Positions 43,900 through 56,699 of a DNA stretch of 64,000 nucleotides are shown piece by piece. The notes beneath the pieces are model-generated. The model was given only the letters and a program-made list of their open reading frames with translations, was not told the DNA's origin and did not search any database. Every line of letters starts with the position of its first letter. Position 1 is the first letter of the stretch. Made by a program: the position numbers and the translations under genes. This DNA comes from Bettongia penicillata ogilbyi (Eukaryota; Chordata; Mammalia; Diprotodontia; Potoroidae), in the NCBI GenBank assembly GCA_023548195.1, contig JAJHZJ010000531.1, positions 3,086,802 to 3,150,801 of the forward strand. The letters run 5' to 3'.

Positions 43900-45375
43900 A
43901 TGGTTAGTTTCATTTTATAAATTTCATAAAATAAATAAATATGGAATCTGTTGCTGCATGTCGAACTCATGTCTTGGTACTTCTCTGCATATTAAATTCA
44001 CATTTATACACAAATGTTTGATATTTCTCTAAGTGTAAGAGGGGGAGAGATGTTATTCTCCCACTTTTCCAGCTCAGTTGATGTAGTCAGGATATAGTCA
44101 TTCATGCTGAAGTAATGAAGTATTATCCTTTTGTTAACACCCATGAATCACTTTCTGAGGTTAGAACACCTTTCTGTGTCAGAGAAGAAAGCAATTTAAT
44201 TGACTGAGTAAACAAATAAGCCACACCAGTAGGAACATTAAATAGTTAAGCCCTGTGGAATTAGGGGAAGTTCTAGGCTAGATTGCAGAGTGAGAATCCT
44301 ATAGAGGGAAAGGAGATGATATTTTTTTCTCTCCTTTCTCATTCTCATCCCACAATTGACTATTTCTCTGAATCCTACTTGAATAGTAGAGAGGCTCTGC
44401 ATCTACCTTTCAGCAGAAAGCAGAACCATACTCTGACAGAAAGAGACAATCACCTGAGGAAGGACAGCTTCAAAGATCATGACCTCCAGCCGCAGAGAGG
44501 AGAGTCACTTATGGAATCAATAGGTAGTGAACCTGGTAATTGAGAGCTGAATCACAGAGAACACTTTACAAGGAGAGAATAGACTTTCAGGACTTGAAAT
44601 TCTGGAGTTTGGAGTTACTGGCACATGTATTTCCTACATTTTTGCTTCACTACTCTCGTACTTAAGATGACATCTACTTTTTTCCATGGACATTCTTTGT
44701 GTGAGAAAACTGCCTAGACTTCTGAGCATGTTTCCTGCTACTGTTTTATTATGCTTTTGCTAAAAGCTAATTGTATCCATTGGCTGACTGTTCATTGGAA
44801 ACGCACTAGTAGGGGTTTGTTAGCTATAATATTAAGTGTACAAATCCATTGGATTAACCCTAGAACCTGTAGTAGCAGTTATTCTCTGGAATCCAGTCTG
44901 TGAATGTGAGTACAGGTTGGGGGATAGTTCCTAGAGGGTGTGCTACAGTAATTATAAGGAAATGTTTCATATACGTGGATAAGAAATAACAACTTGAAGA
45001 AGTCCTAGACCAATATGGCTTCCCTTATTTCCTTCTCCTACCATACTCTGAGGGTAACTTGTTAACATTCCTGGTCAAATCAATCTCCCTGTCCTTCCCT
45101 GGAAGTTTGGTGGTATTAGTTCCAGCATAAGAGGGCTGATAGGATCTCCTAATTTGGAGATATCCATCCAGACCCCAGTGTGAAAGGGTCATTGTGCTGC
45201 CCTAATTCCTTTCTTGTGTTATCTCTATATCCTGCTCCCTTAGGTTTCTCCAGTTAAGCCCATGTTGCCTTCCATTTTGAACCTTCCCTCCAACACCCCA
45301 AATAAAAGAGCCTACTGCTTTCAGCATTGACTGGTGCCTCTAATTCCTCTGTGAAGTCCCTTTACTATTACTATC
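43900..45375. other. Intergenic, no feature recognised
   Basis: No repeat family or coding region could be assigned. An L2 3' end (plus) follows at about 45380-45490. Confidence 0.55.
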
Positions 45376-46056
45376 AGACTTTGGTATCTGTGTATAAGTT
45401 ATTTTCCTAAATAGAACGTAAACTCCTTGAAGGCAAGGATTCTTGTGTTTTTGTCTTTTTATTCTTTGCACTGAACACTATGCTAATAATATATCATTGC
45501 TACTTTGTAGTAATAAACCAAAGAGGTGGGGGGGGGTGTTCCACTTGAGAATCAAAATTAAAGAGGTACTTACATACCATTCTATAATGGTTAATGCATT
45601 TTTACCTCTTGCTCCTCTGTCATCCAGAACTACCTTTCGCTTAAGTGAAAACTGCCTTCCCCTATCACCTCTCTCCATATTCTCATCCCATTCTAGTTCA
45701 ACACTAATTTTTTCTAGTCCTTAAATGTTGTAAGGACAAATCAGTAATGCTTTCACAACTAAAGCATAGCCCAGTATAAAGAGCATTATGACCTTAGGGG
45801 GATAGGATTTGAGAATCTGTGAGGAGATGGTTATGGAAGGAAAGAGAACAAGGAGAAAGAAGTTAAGCTAATAGGAGGAACTTGTGGATAATGATATTGC
45901 ATTTAGGGAGAAGAGATTATTAGTAGCACCTGAGGTCAACCCTACCCCCCCCCACTCCATTGTGGGTCTTCTCAGAAAGTTATTCCAAGTTCAAGGTACT
46001 CTACGAGTCTATAATCATTCAAAACCATAGGTCATGACTCCTGACTGATGTGTTTA

Positions 46057-46721
46057 CTTCCCCCCCCCACTTAAAAATATTTTATTTTTTTCAGTTCCAT
46101 CTAAAGATAGTTTTCAATATTCACCTTTATAAGATTGTGAATTTTAAATTTTTTCTCCCTCCCCTTTGACCTCCCCAAGATGACATGCAATCTGATGTAG
46201 ACTCTATATGCACAATCATATTAGACATATTTCCACATTAGATATGTTGTGAAAGAAGAATCAGAACAAAAGGGAAAAAGCACAAGAAAGAAAAAAAGAA
46301 AATAGTATGTTTCAACGTGCATTCAGACTCCACAGTTCTTTCTCTGGATGTGGATAACATTTTCCATGACAAGTCTTTCAGAATTGTCTTAGATCATTGT
46401 ATTGCCAAGAAGAGTCAAGTCTATCAAATTTGGTCATTGCATAGTGTTGCTGTTACTGTGTACAATGTTCTCCTGGTTCTGCTCACCTAACTCAGCATCT
46501 GTTCATGTAAGTCTTTCCAGGTTTTTCTGAAGTTTGCTAACTTATCACTTCTTGTAGAACAATAGTATTCCATTACATTCATATGCCACAACTTGTTCAG
46601 CCATTCCTCAGTTGATGGGCATCCCCTCAATTTCCAATTCTTTGTCACCACAAAAAGAACTGCTAAAATATTTTTGTGCATGTGGGTCCTTCTCCCTTTT
46701 GTATGATCTCTTTGGGATATT
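46057..46721 (-). mobile_element. 5'-truncated L1, minus strand
   Basis: Contains the same L1 3'UTR and ORF2 C-terminal segment as the copies at 23820 and 41282. On the minus strand near 46580 it reads WLNKLWHMNVMEYYCSTRSD. A short direct repeat, atgtgttta (46048-46056 and 46722-46730), is a probable target-site duplication. Confidence 0.8.
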
Positions 46722-46739
46722 ATGTGTTTAATTTTGCCA

Positions 46740-48330
46740 TGCAACCAAAGGACCCAGTTGGTTTAAAGCATTTGATAATATAGCATAATAGCACAGTAGT
46801 AGCTGAGCAGCTCTTATTTAAAGTTAGGGCACATTCTTCTAGAAATGTGCACACCACTAGTGGGAAGAAGGAACACACCTAAGGACACTCATACCTAATT
46901 GGTACTCAGTGCTTTAACTATTTTTAACCTCAGTTTTCTGCTCATCATGGGCAGTATCTGTGTTCTTAGTATTTATTTGATTTAGGATTAGGAAGTCCTT
47001 GTAATGATCTACTTAACCAAACTGTGTCTATTAAAGAATTTTCAAAGTTACTGTCTTATTCTTCTATTTATAATTGTAGGGGAACCAATAAGAAAGTCTA
47101 ATAAAGACTAAGAAAATAAAAGAAAATAGTGAAAAGCCCTTCATTCTCAGTAAGAAATTGTCTTCCACTTATGGATTCTCCATTAGGAGAAAAGCTAAAT
47201 AGCATCTACATGGAAGCATAATATGAACAGGTTTGATGAGGCATTCTGGATGTTTGACTTCAAACAAGACGCTGCATCTCAGTCTCTTCATCTCTAAAAT
47301 GAGGACAGTCATGTCTGCAGAACATACCAGCTAGAGCTGTTCTGAGGAACAAGTGACATGGTATATACTTAGAGTGTTTTCCAAACCTTAAAGCCTTCCC
47401 TCAATATTAACTATTAATATTATGTAAAGAATGAAAGCTATAGCTAGCTAACTGGAGTGCTGCATCAGTATTTATGAAACATTGAAAGCACATAAGGAAG
47501 ACCTTCAGTATGTTGGGTGGATCATGTATTGAGGATTTGTGGACAGACATGGAGAAAAATTACCTAAGATGAGGATGTGTATGGGTTGTGATATGCATTT
47601 CTGAAGGGAGTAACTGCGCTAAGATTAAAGATCCATTATATGAACAAGATGGAGGTTACTTTTGAAATTAGAAGAGAAAGTCAGTTGGATGTAGTGTTGG
47701 TGACAGGAATGAAGGATTTGGGGATGCTGGCCTCAGTCTTCTTGGTGGAATATGAGGCCAGGTAATCTGCAATGAGTGTGGGTTGTAAGGTTTGACGCTT
47801 ATAGGAAAGAAGAAGAAAAGGTGTGGAGCAAGCTTTGTGGGAAACAAAATAAGGGATTAATAAAGTTCAGTACACGATTTGTTGATCAGTTTCAAGGGTC
47901 CATTTGACATTACATGTCCTACGATGAGAAAAGAATTGACTCCTATAAACTAGGAATAGGAATAGGCATGGTTGCACTGATTAATTATACTGTTACAGTA
48001 ATGTGGTGGTGTTCATTTTTTGGTTCTTGGCACCAGGAAAAATGGAAGCAGGAGTAGAAAGCCTAACAGAACCTAGAGAGGAAATTATCAGGAACATCCT
48101 GGATGGGCAACAGAACCAAGGGTAGATGCTTCCTATCTAAGAATATTTTCAAAGTGCAGAGATGAAGGGGATGGAAGCTTAAACACTGTTTTGGAGGAAT
48201 TATGGTATAATGCTTTCCCTTTACACCTTCCCCTTCTCAGGGATTCAGGATATAGAAGAAAGCTGGAGCTAAGACAGAAAGAAAGGAAGTGATGTGGTGC
48301 AGTGGCAGCAAAGAGAATGGTCGATGAAAG
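46740..48330. other. Intergenic with old repeats
   Basis: A MIR-like fragment lies at about 47230-47410. The purine-rich part from about 47640 resembles minus-strand L2 but is too diverged to delimit. No gene recognised. Confidence 0.5.
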
Positions 48331-49199
48331 TCAGAAGGACAGGGATACAGTGACATGGAATGGAGGTGGGGCTCCTTGCTCGACTGGCTGCCGATTATAC
48401 TCATCCTGATCCATCAGGATTATTGGAAGCCAGACAAAGTCAGAGGCTGTTTGGCAACCAGATCTCCTGGATAGGAAAGAACCAATCATCCTGATTTCCA
48501 GTTTGCAATGGATCTCATCTTCCAGTTCCATGCTGAGAATGAACTGAGTTCCTGTACAGAGTACAGAGCTCCTGTGTCCACTTTTAGTGATCAATTCTAA
48601 GGGAAATCTAAGTTGGATCTCCCTTGGGAATGATGCTGTTGCACTCCTTTGCAGCTCTAGGGAGGACTCACATTGTAAAATTCCTGGAGCTTCTGAGTAT
48701 AGGTTGATCCTGTGCCTGGGGGGACTTTCGGGTTTTAGGTAAGTATTGGCCACTAGAAAATATTTTTCTTTATTATTATGCATTATCTTTTTGTTATTAA
48801 ATAGTTTACTTACTTATTGATTTTCTACTAAGAATACAATTGCTGTATGCAGCGTTCCAGTATATGCATCTACTTTCATGGGGAAGCAAACTCCATTATG
48901 CCAAAGTTACTGCTAGCGTCCATTGAAATTTAGTAGTTCAAAAGCAGGTGCAGTTAGCCATGAGAGGGGACTCAGAGCAAGGTTCTAATGGGTAGAGCCA
49001 CAAATCTACACATCCTTGCAGTGCTGACCTGTAGGGAAGGAGAGAGCTGAAGGACAGAAGGGCTTACACTCTCTAGTAAACATAGAGTGCTTAGTACCTG
49101 CTCAGCACTGCCAAGGTGAACTTGGTATGCCTCAGTGAGTATCTATCAGTGCCATCTGGTGGTTAAAATAATAGCTCTTAATGACAAAATCTTTAAGGT

Positions 49200-49395
49200 T
49201 TTTCAAAATATGTTCCCCACAGCAATTCGTTGGTAAGTCTGTGAGGTCAACAGTATAGGTATTCTCATTGTATAAATTAGTAAACTGGTGCTGTTAAGGT
49301 TAAGAGACTTGCCTGCAGTTACACAGCTAGTAAGTGACAGAGTTTGGATTTGAACCCTGGGCTTCTGATGTCAAGTCTAATGCTCTTTTTTCCCC
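49200..49395 (-). repeat. MIR-like SINE, minus
   Basis: Contains gttaagagacttgcctgcag, acacagctagtaagtgacag and ggatttgaaccctgggcttc in minus-strand order. Confidence 0.8.
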
Positions 49396-50224
49396 ATTAG
49401 ATTATGCTATTCAGTGAAGGGAGAGCCTGTAAGTGAGCTCCTGGAATACTCCAGGGAGAGGTATGGGACATATTTGGGGAATGATAAATAGTTCTTTCCA
49501 TGGTATTAGACATGATGGTGGTTATCATGAATTCTTTTTACTGGACCATAACAACAGTAGCTCTGAGATGGAAACAGGAGAGGAGGAAAGTGTAGCAGAA
49601 GCAGGGAGAAGAGTACAAAAAAGAGGTCAACTATTTAGTGAAAAAGAATGAACTGTATATCTGGAACATAGTGTTCATGAGAGTACAAATTTACATGATA
49701 AACAACTGTTTCAAACTCTTGTCCTCCTGTTTTCTCATTTACCTGGATGTTAAAGTCTCTGTTCTATGCCAGGGAACACACCTGAACAACATATCCTCTC
49801 TAGTCATTGAGACTGATTAGTTCACTTGAATGAGTCTTCTCATTATACCTCTATCATAAAAGTAATGGAATAGTGAGTCAGGATCAAAGAATTCCGTGTG
49901 TAAGCTAGTATAACTGCACTGGATGCATGAGCCGAGAACAGAGGCTGCCAAGTTTGGCTTAGAGAAGAGATGATTAAAAGAGAACACACCGGCTATCTTC
50001 AAAATTTCGAAGAGATGTCTTGTGGAAGGGGTTTTATTTGGTGTTGCTTCAGACAGAAGAGCTAAGATCAGTGGGGTAAAGTTATATGGAGGAAGATTTT
50101 GGCTCTATATGAGGAAGAACTGTCTTACACATGTGGCTGTCTGACAGTGGAATGAACCCGAACTAGGTTGGTTGCAGCAGGAATGGAAAGAAGGGGAAAG
50201 ATATGAGATGTTTCTGAGATTTAA

Positions 50225-50378
50225 AGAATAACACAACTTGGAAACTGATTGGATGGAGGGATAGAGATGAAGAAGAGAAAAGAATTAAAGATGACTTTGC
50301 TCTCAGAAATCTGAGGAATTAGAAGGATAACTGTGCCATTAACAGAAATAGAGACGTTGGGGCAGGGGTAGTAAAGAG

Positions 50379-50415
<37 letters not shown>

Positions 50416-50720
50416 AGACAATTTTTAAACATTTTGAGGTTGAGGTGGTGACAGGACATTCAGGTGAAGATATCTAGCAAGAAATTGCAATTACTGAACT
50501 GGAGCAGGAGGGGCCTGGGGGAGACAGGGGAGAGAGACAGAGACAGACTCATACTTTGGGGAACATCCACACTTAAGGGATGGACAGAGAATGGAGAAAA
50601 TAAGAAAAAAGGAGTCGTCAGAGAGGTAGGTAGGAAGAGTGTAAAGATACAGGCCATAAGAAGGGGGGGGGCGTGGCTCACCACAGATAAGTCAAGGAGA
50701 ATTAAGGACAGCAAAAAGCC
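50225..50720 (-). mobile_element. Probable L2 remnant, minus
   Basis: Resembles the 36540-36760 part of the second L2 copy (both contain acttggaaactgattggat and aagatgact segments). Interrupted by a (GT)n tract at 50380-50412. Confidence 0.5.
50380..50412 (+). repeat. (GT)n microsatellite
   Basis: About 16 uninterrupted GT units. Confidence 0.95.
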
Positions 50721-51004
50721 CTTTGAAATTCACAGGATCTTAGCTGTGGTGCTCGAGGGGACATTAGAAGTCATCTAGTCTAATGCCCTCATTTTACAGC
50801 TGAGGGAACTGAGGGCTTGAGAGGTTGGGTGACTTGCTCGAAGTCCCATGTGACTTTGGAGGAGCAGTGCCATATAATGACCAGGTCAGGGTTTTCCTCT
50901 TTTGGTTACAGCTGATGTGATTGGCAGATGAAGCTTGACGCCATCAAGGAGGGCAAGAGACTGTTCTGTTAGGGTATTAGATAGGTCTTCAACACAGATG
51001 TTCA

Positions 51005-51240
51005 AATTGCTGAGAGGTAACGTGATATAATGGAAAGAAAGACAGACTATGAGACAGGAGACCTGGGCTCTAATCTACTTATTAGTCCATATTATTTTAT
51101 ATAAGCCCCCTACTTTCTCAACTTCTTCTGTAAAATAAGAATAAAAATCACACAGGGTCATTGTGAGGATCCAGTGATATAATGTGAATCAAAAGATTTT
51201 GAAAATTGTAAAATGTTTCACAAATGTAAGGAATTTGTGA
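51005..51240 (+). repeat. MIR-like SINE, plus
   Basis: Head cgtgatataatggaaagaaa, then ctgggctctaatctacttat, tcttctgtaaaataagaata and a gtgaggatc tail. Confidence 0.7.
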
Positions 51241-51444
51241 ATTTGTAATATAAGGAATTTGTCTTAACATGAGATAATATAGAGAAGAAATAACTTAGGA
51301 TTATGGATCTAGAGATAGAAGGGTCCTTTGCGGTCATCTGATCCAATCTGCTTATTTTATAGTTGAAAGAAGTTGGTCCTAGAGACATTTAAATGACTTG
51401 TCCAAAGTAATGCATACAGTAAAAGGCCAGAACCAGAATTTGAA

Positions 51445-51705
51445 TCCAGCTCAGATGGTGCAGTGTATAGAGCCCCAGGCCTGGAGTCAGGAACACTTAT
51501 CTTCCTGAGTTCCAGTCTGACCTCAGACACTTACTAGCCATGTGATGCTGGGTAAGTCACTTAACCTTATTTTCCTCAGTTTCCTAATCTATAAAATGAA
51601 TTGGATAAGGAAATGAAAAACCATTCCCGTAGCTTTGCCAAGAAAGCCCCAGATAGGCTTATGAAGAGTCAGACAAGGCTGAAAATGACTGAAACTCTGA
51701 TTCCA
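51445..51705 (+). repeat. Marsupial-type SINE with RTE-derived tail
   Basis: Body ctcagatggtgcagtgtata, aggcctggagtcaggaacac and gggtaagtcacttaacctta, followed by the RTE-like tail gctttgccaagaaagcccca, atgaagagtcagacaaggct and gaaaatgactgaaactctga. Confidence 0.88.
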
Positions 51706-52344
51706 TATCCAACACCTTCCATTAGACCACATTGTCTAACATACCCCCCCTTCCCTCCATCACCCTCCACCCAAAGATATGAATCAGTTGCTCATGCCAT
51801 GCAGGAAGTTGGCAAAGGTTCAACATACTCAGGATTCATGTTTCTATTTTATCACCCACAACTAACAGAGCCCTAAATAAGTTCAAAATTGAATTGGAAA
51901 AAAGAAAAATGCATATTGAATTAAGTGTTGGATTGGTGTCTGAAGAATTCAAGGCTAAACTTTTCATTAACTTCCACAAGAGGGCAATGATGCTACATGA
52001 AAACAAAGTTGTCCTAGTGTTTATCTGCCAGACATATAATATGTATATATGTATATATAATACAGATTATATGTATATACTCTATATCATTCACATAGTG
52101 TGTATTATATACATATTATAGATACATACACCTATACACACATATCCCTGTAACAATATTTTTAGAAGTAATGCAATATTAATCAGGGCAGCAATGTGTA
52201 TACTATGGTATTCCTCAAAGAAAGTCAGAATTTTGCTCCTGTGTCTTAGGAGAACTACTCAAGGATCACAGAAACAGCATATCTGGTCAGAGCCAGCCCC
52301 ATGCAAAATGAGAAAATATTGGAAATATGACTTCACAGTGTTCC

Positions 52345-52560
52345 CTCGGTATAACTAGGCAGCTATGTGGCTTAATTGATAGAATGTAGGACATGAGATC
52401 AGGAAGACCAGAGTTCAAATTTGACCTCAGACACTTACAAGCTGTGTGATCAGAGACAAATGGGAATGATGATAGTACCTAGGTTATTGAAAGGATAAAA
52501 TGAGATAAATAAATGCAAAGCACTTTGTAAACCTTACAGAGTTAAATACTAGCTATTTGA
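52345..52560 (+). repeat. tRNA/CORE-type SINE, plus
   Basis: Head ggcagctatgtggcttaatt, gatcaggaagaccagagttc, gacctcagacacttacaagc, with a tail near gcaaagcactttgtaaacct. Confidence 0.8.
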
Positions 52561-52799
52561 TACCCCAGGATTTCTTGTTGTGTTTCTATAGCATAGTTGG
52601 TTATGCCTTGAATTACTGCTGACCTTTCTCTATCCTTTTTGCCTATCCTTCAAATTTAACTGAACCCCTGTTTCTAGCTTGTGCTAAAAAACCTTCCTTC
52701 CCAACCCCCAGTCGCCAGCTATGGAATTCTTCCTGGTTAGGACTAATCTAATAAAATTAATGTGATCTATAGTGTTAATGGATGATAATTTAATGTGTT

Positions 52800-53990
52800 T
52801 GCATGTTTCTTAGGGTTCTGTCCTGGACCCTCTTCTCTCCACCCTCCATACCACTTTACTTGGTGATCTCGTCAGCTCCCGTGGATTTAATTACCATCTC
52901 TATTCTGATGATTCTCAAAAATCTACCTATTCTGCCTCAAGCTCTCTGGTAACCTTCAATCTCACATCTCCAACTGCCTTTCAGACATTTTGAACTGGAT
53001 GTCCAGTAGACATGTTAAACTCAATATGTCCAAAACAAAATTCTTATCTTTCCCTAACTATTCCCCCCTGCCCCTTTCCATATTACTGTAAAGGGCAAGG
53101 CCATCCTCATAGTCCCTCAGGTTTGCAACTCAGCAATCATCCTGGACTCTTCACTATATCTCTTACCACCCCCATATTCAAGCTGTTGCCAAAGCCTGTT
53201 GATTTCACCTTTGTAACATCTCTCAAACATGCCCCTTTCTCTCCTCTGACACTGCTACCACTCTAGTGCAGGCTCCCATCACCTCACTCCTGGATTGTTG
53301 CAATAACCTGCTGGTGGATCTGCCTGCCTTAAGTCTCTCCTCACTCCAATCTATCATTTATTCAGTCACCAAAGTGATTTTTCCTAACTTGAAGATTCAG
53401 TCATGTGAATTCTTCAATCCTTGTCCCCCTCAAGCTCCACTTGCACATATTCAAATGCCAACGGCTTCCTATTGCTTCCAGGATCAAATACAAAATACTC
53501 TGTTTGGATTCTAAGCCCTTGGTTAACCTTTCTCCTACCTTTGCACTTTTCTTCTATCTTACTCTCCACCGTATACCCTCCCATACGATTATCCTGGCCT
53601 CAAACTATTCCACAGACAAGACCCGCCCCCTCTGTTCTCTGACCTTTTCTCTGGCTGGTCCACATACCTGGAATGCTCTGTCTCCCTTTTCTGCTCCAAC
53701 TACCAACCTCTCTAGCTTCCTTTAAGTCCTAAGTAAAAGCCCACCTTCTCTGGGAAGTCTTCCCCAATCCTTCATAATTCCAGTGCCCTCCCTTTGTTAA
53801 TTATTTCATATTTGTCCTGCATATAGCTTGTTTGTACACATTTGTTTGCATGTTATCTCCCTCATTATATTGTGAGCTCCTTGAGGGCAGGGACTTTTTC
53901 CTCTTTTTGTATCCCCAGCACTTAGCACAGTGTCTGGTACATAGTGGGTACTTAAGAAATGTCTGCTAATTGATCATTGATTGATCATTC
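52800..53990 (+). mobile_element. L2 LINE 3' part, relatively well preserved
   Basis: This is 1.2 kb of plus-strand L2. It starts in ORF2 (gggttctgtcctggaccctc, ctattctgatgattctcaaa) and continues through caagctgttgccaaagcctg, cacctcactcctggattgtt and gctggtccacatacctggaa. It ends with the diagnostic 3' end, ttgtgagctccttgagggca, tatccccagcacttagcaca and a short tgattga-type tail near 53990. Several open frames of 70-106 codons are residues of ORF2 in different frames and cannot encode a working protein. Confidence 0.9.
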
Positions 53991-54119
53991 CTTCTAAATA
54001 TAATTTGTATTTTAACAGCTGCTGATTGCACTGACTTAAGCCAAAGGGCTTAAAATGGGGATTTCCAGCACTGCACAATGCCAAGGGTGGGAGGGGGAAT
54101 GGGCCCTTCGTGGTGTCCT

Positions 54120-54300
54120 GCTAATAATAAGCCAGCATTTATATAGTGCTTTATAGTTTACAGAGAACTTCATTTATCACATTGATCCTCACAATAACTC
54201 TGTGAGGTAGGTGCTGTCATTAGTCCCACTTTACAAATGAGGAAACTGAAGCTGAACGAAAGTGCCTTGTCCTTGTCATCTGGGCGCTCAGTAGCTCATG
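54120..54300 (-). repeat. MIR-like SINE, minus
   Basis: Contains catttatatagtgctttata, gatcctcacaataactctgt and ttacaaatgaggaaactgaa in minus-strand order. Confidence 0.75.
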
Positions 54301-55384
54301 TTCAGAAGGGACTTCATCTCCTTCAATACTTCAGAGATCTATGATTTTGTTGTTAGGGGTGCTTCCTTTACTGCTGGAGGCTGTAACCTTCTTGTGACTG
54401 CTGGGGAGATCCTGTGGCTGAAAAATTCTCCATTCTCCATTCTCTGGCCACCCTGGCGATGAACTTGACTAAGTTCATGCCTGAGCTCCTGGGTATTCAG
54501 AGACTTTCCATCTTGTCTTCGGCTGCCAGAGCTTGTACTCTATTGGGATAGTGTTGCCTACTCATACTCTGCATCTGGAGGAGGAGGCATTTAATTGAGG
54601 GAAGCCTGTCAAGTGGGCTGAAAAATCAGGTGTGGAGGAATTGGCTTTGAGGAAGAGTTAGGGTGAGGCATGAACTCCACTTGGAACTGGGAAAGTTCCT
54701 GGCAGATTCATCCCATCACACCTCCACTGGCACTGGTTCTTTCCAAGTCCATACCAAGACCTGATAGAGAGCAGAGTGACTGAGCAGCCAAGGGCAGAGG
54801 CTTTTCATTCACATAAAGAGTAGCAAGACATCTTCAAATGTTTCACAAACCCACAGAGGGCTTTTCCTGCTCTCAAGCTTGGGGGTACAAGAACCAGGTA
54901 GAATAATTCCTCCATGTCTTTTAAAAAACCAGGCATTTATCTCAAGGTTGACATAAAGCAGAAGACCTAGCCTCCTGCTCTCTGGTCATAATTTTCCTCT
55001 GTAACCAACAAATCAATAATCTGATTTTATCCTATAACTGCAAGTTTAGAATAAAACTGTGTAATGTTTCCTGTGAAGCACATAAAGCCCACCTGGTCTT
55101 GATTTGTAAGTCAGCTTCTTTTTTCTTTTCCCTTTGGCATCTAACAGATGATTTAGATGTAATTATACATAGAAAAAGTAGCTTTGGAAGCATTAAAAAT
55201 GAGTAGTTTGATCTCTGAGGCTAATTTAGGAGAACACTCACTGAAAAATTGGTATTTCTTTTCTTTTGGGGAGAAAATTTCCCTAGCAACTTTCAGTTGT
55301 GTGTGCATGTGTTGTAAAGACTTAACCAGACTCACCAATCTTTTTCTCTCTTTTTTTATAAACCAGTATAAAGTAGAATTTATT

Positions 55385-55655
55385 TACATAATGCAATGAT
55401 CCATGAAGGTTACCATAACATCAAGGCACCATATTAACCGCTTGAATGGAATTCATTAGAAATTAACTACCACTTAAATTAATTTTCCCACATTCACAAG
55501 GCTGTAATGGCGGAAAAAGGAACCGTCCATCAGCAAGTACTGACAGGAGAGCTGTCACTGCTTTTATTTATAGGTGAATATATTAATCCATGGAGCAGTC
55601 GCTCTGCACCAAATCTGGGGCCTGTGTACTTGTAAAATTCTGCTTTAAAAGGTTT
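55385..55655. promoter_or_regulatory. Candidate conserved non-coding element
   Basis: This repeat-free stretch has clustered homeodomain-type cores (TTAATT, TAATTTT, ATTAATCC) and a pair of CTGACAG / CTGTCAC sites of TALE type. It also holds a GTAATGGCGG patch and TTTATTTATAG. Composition and lack of decay differ from the surrounding sequence. This is inference only; cross-species alignment would decide. Confidence 0.35.
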
Positions 55656-55656
55656 G

Positions 55657-55658
55657 TG

Positions 55659-55698
<40 letters not shown>

Positions 55699-55706
55699 TA
55701 TGTATG
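55657..55706 (+). repeat. (TA)n microsatellite
   Basis: Two TA runs separated by one TG, followed by TGTATGTA. Confidence 0.93.
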
Positions 55707-55818
55707 TATTTTTATTAATAAGAAATCTAGCTTCAGTTAAACAAGAATACATTCTCCTTAATACCTTGACCGGTAGCTGTATTCTATTACTTTAGTGATT
55801 TTGGCTCATAAATAGGAT

Positions 55819-55899
55819 CCCTTCTTCCTTCCTTCCTTCTTTCTTTCCTTCCTTCCTTTTCTGCTTCCTTCCTTCCCCTTCCACCTCCCTCCTTTCCTT
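55819..55899 (+). repeat. (CTTC)n-rich polypyrimidine tract
   Basis: Imperfect CTTC/CTTT repeats over about 80 bases. Confidence 0.9.
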
Positions 55900-56565
55900 T
55901 GGAAAAATTCAAATATTTACATGAATAAAAATTAGTAGGAGCTATTATGGCCTTTTCAAGATAGAGTGAATCCCCTTTGTAACCCAAGTATCTGGGCATA
56001 AGAGTAGTAATATCTTAAATTCATGTAACACTTTGAGGTTTGCAAGTTGCTTTCTTTACAACAGCCTAGAGGGATAGCTAGGGCAGGTATTATAAAATAG
56101 ATTTCCAGCCAGGGCTATGCACATCCCCAGGGGATATGAGCAGCTTGTCTCGGGGTATGTGAAATCTGTGTGGCTCTGAAGTTCACATAGAGTACTGCAT
56201 CTGGCAAGGCACTGCAAATGTGTGAAAGATGGGAACTCTATAGATCAGTTCCCTTGCTGTGTTTGGTAAATAGCTATTATCTCGTTGAAACTAATGCATT
56301 GCTTTATTTTATTTCTTATGTGCATATGCTTGGTAAGCTTTAGAATTCATTTCCTTTCTTATTGAATAGGGGGTAAGGGAAAGTTTACTGAAAGTCTGGG
56401 GGTACAGGGACCAAAAGCCTTATTACAGATGATGAAAGTGACGCTCAGAGAAATTATTTGCTCAGTCATTCAGCAAATAAATATTAGAACCAGGAATCCA
56501 ACTTAGCTCTTCTGAGTTCAAGATCAGCGTTCATTCTGCCACATGATGCAGCATATAAATGGCAG

Positions 56566-56568
<3 letters not shown>

Positions 56569-56624
<56 letters not shown>

Positions 56625-56690
56625 TATACACATATATACACACACATATATAGAATATTATATATATATATAACACAATATATATACTGT
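56569..56690 (+). repeat. Compound (TA)n(CA)n microsatellite
   Basis: About 20 TA units, then CA units, then mixed TA/CA with inverted-repeat potential. An apparent short frame rich in Tyr and Ile across it is an artefact. Confidence 0.93.
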
Positions 56691-56699
56691 GTTGCACTG

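Noticed and set aside
52800..53725. Cluster of 70-106 codon frames that could be a gene
   Set aside because: They are fragments of L2 ORF2 in different frames, ending in the diagnostic L2 3' end.
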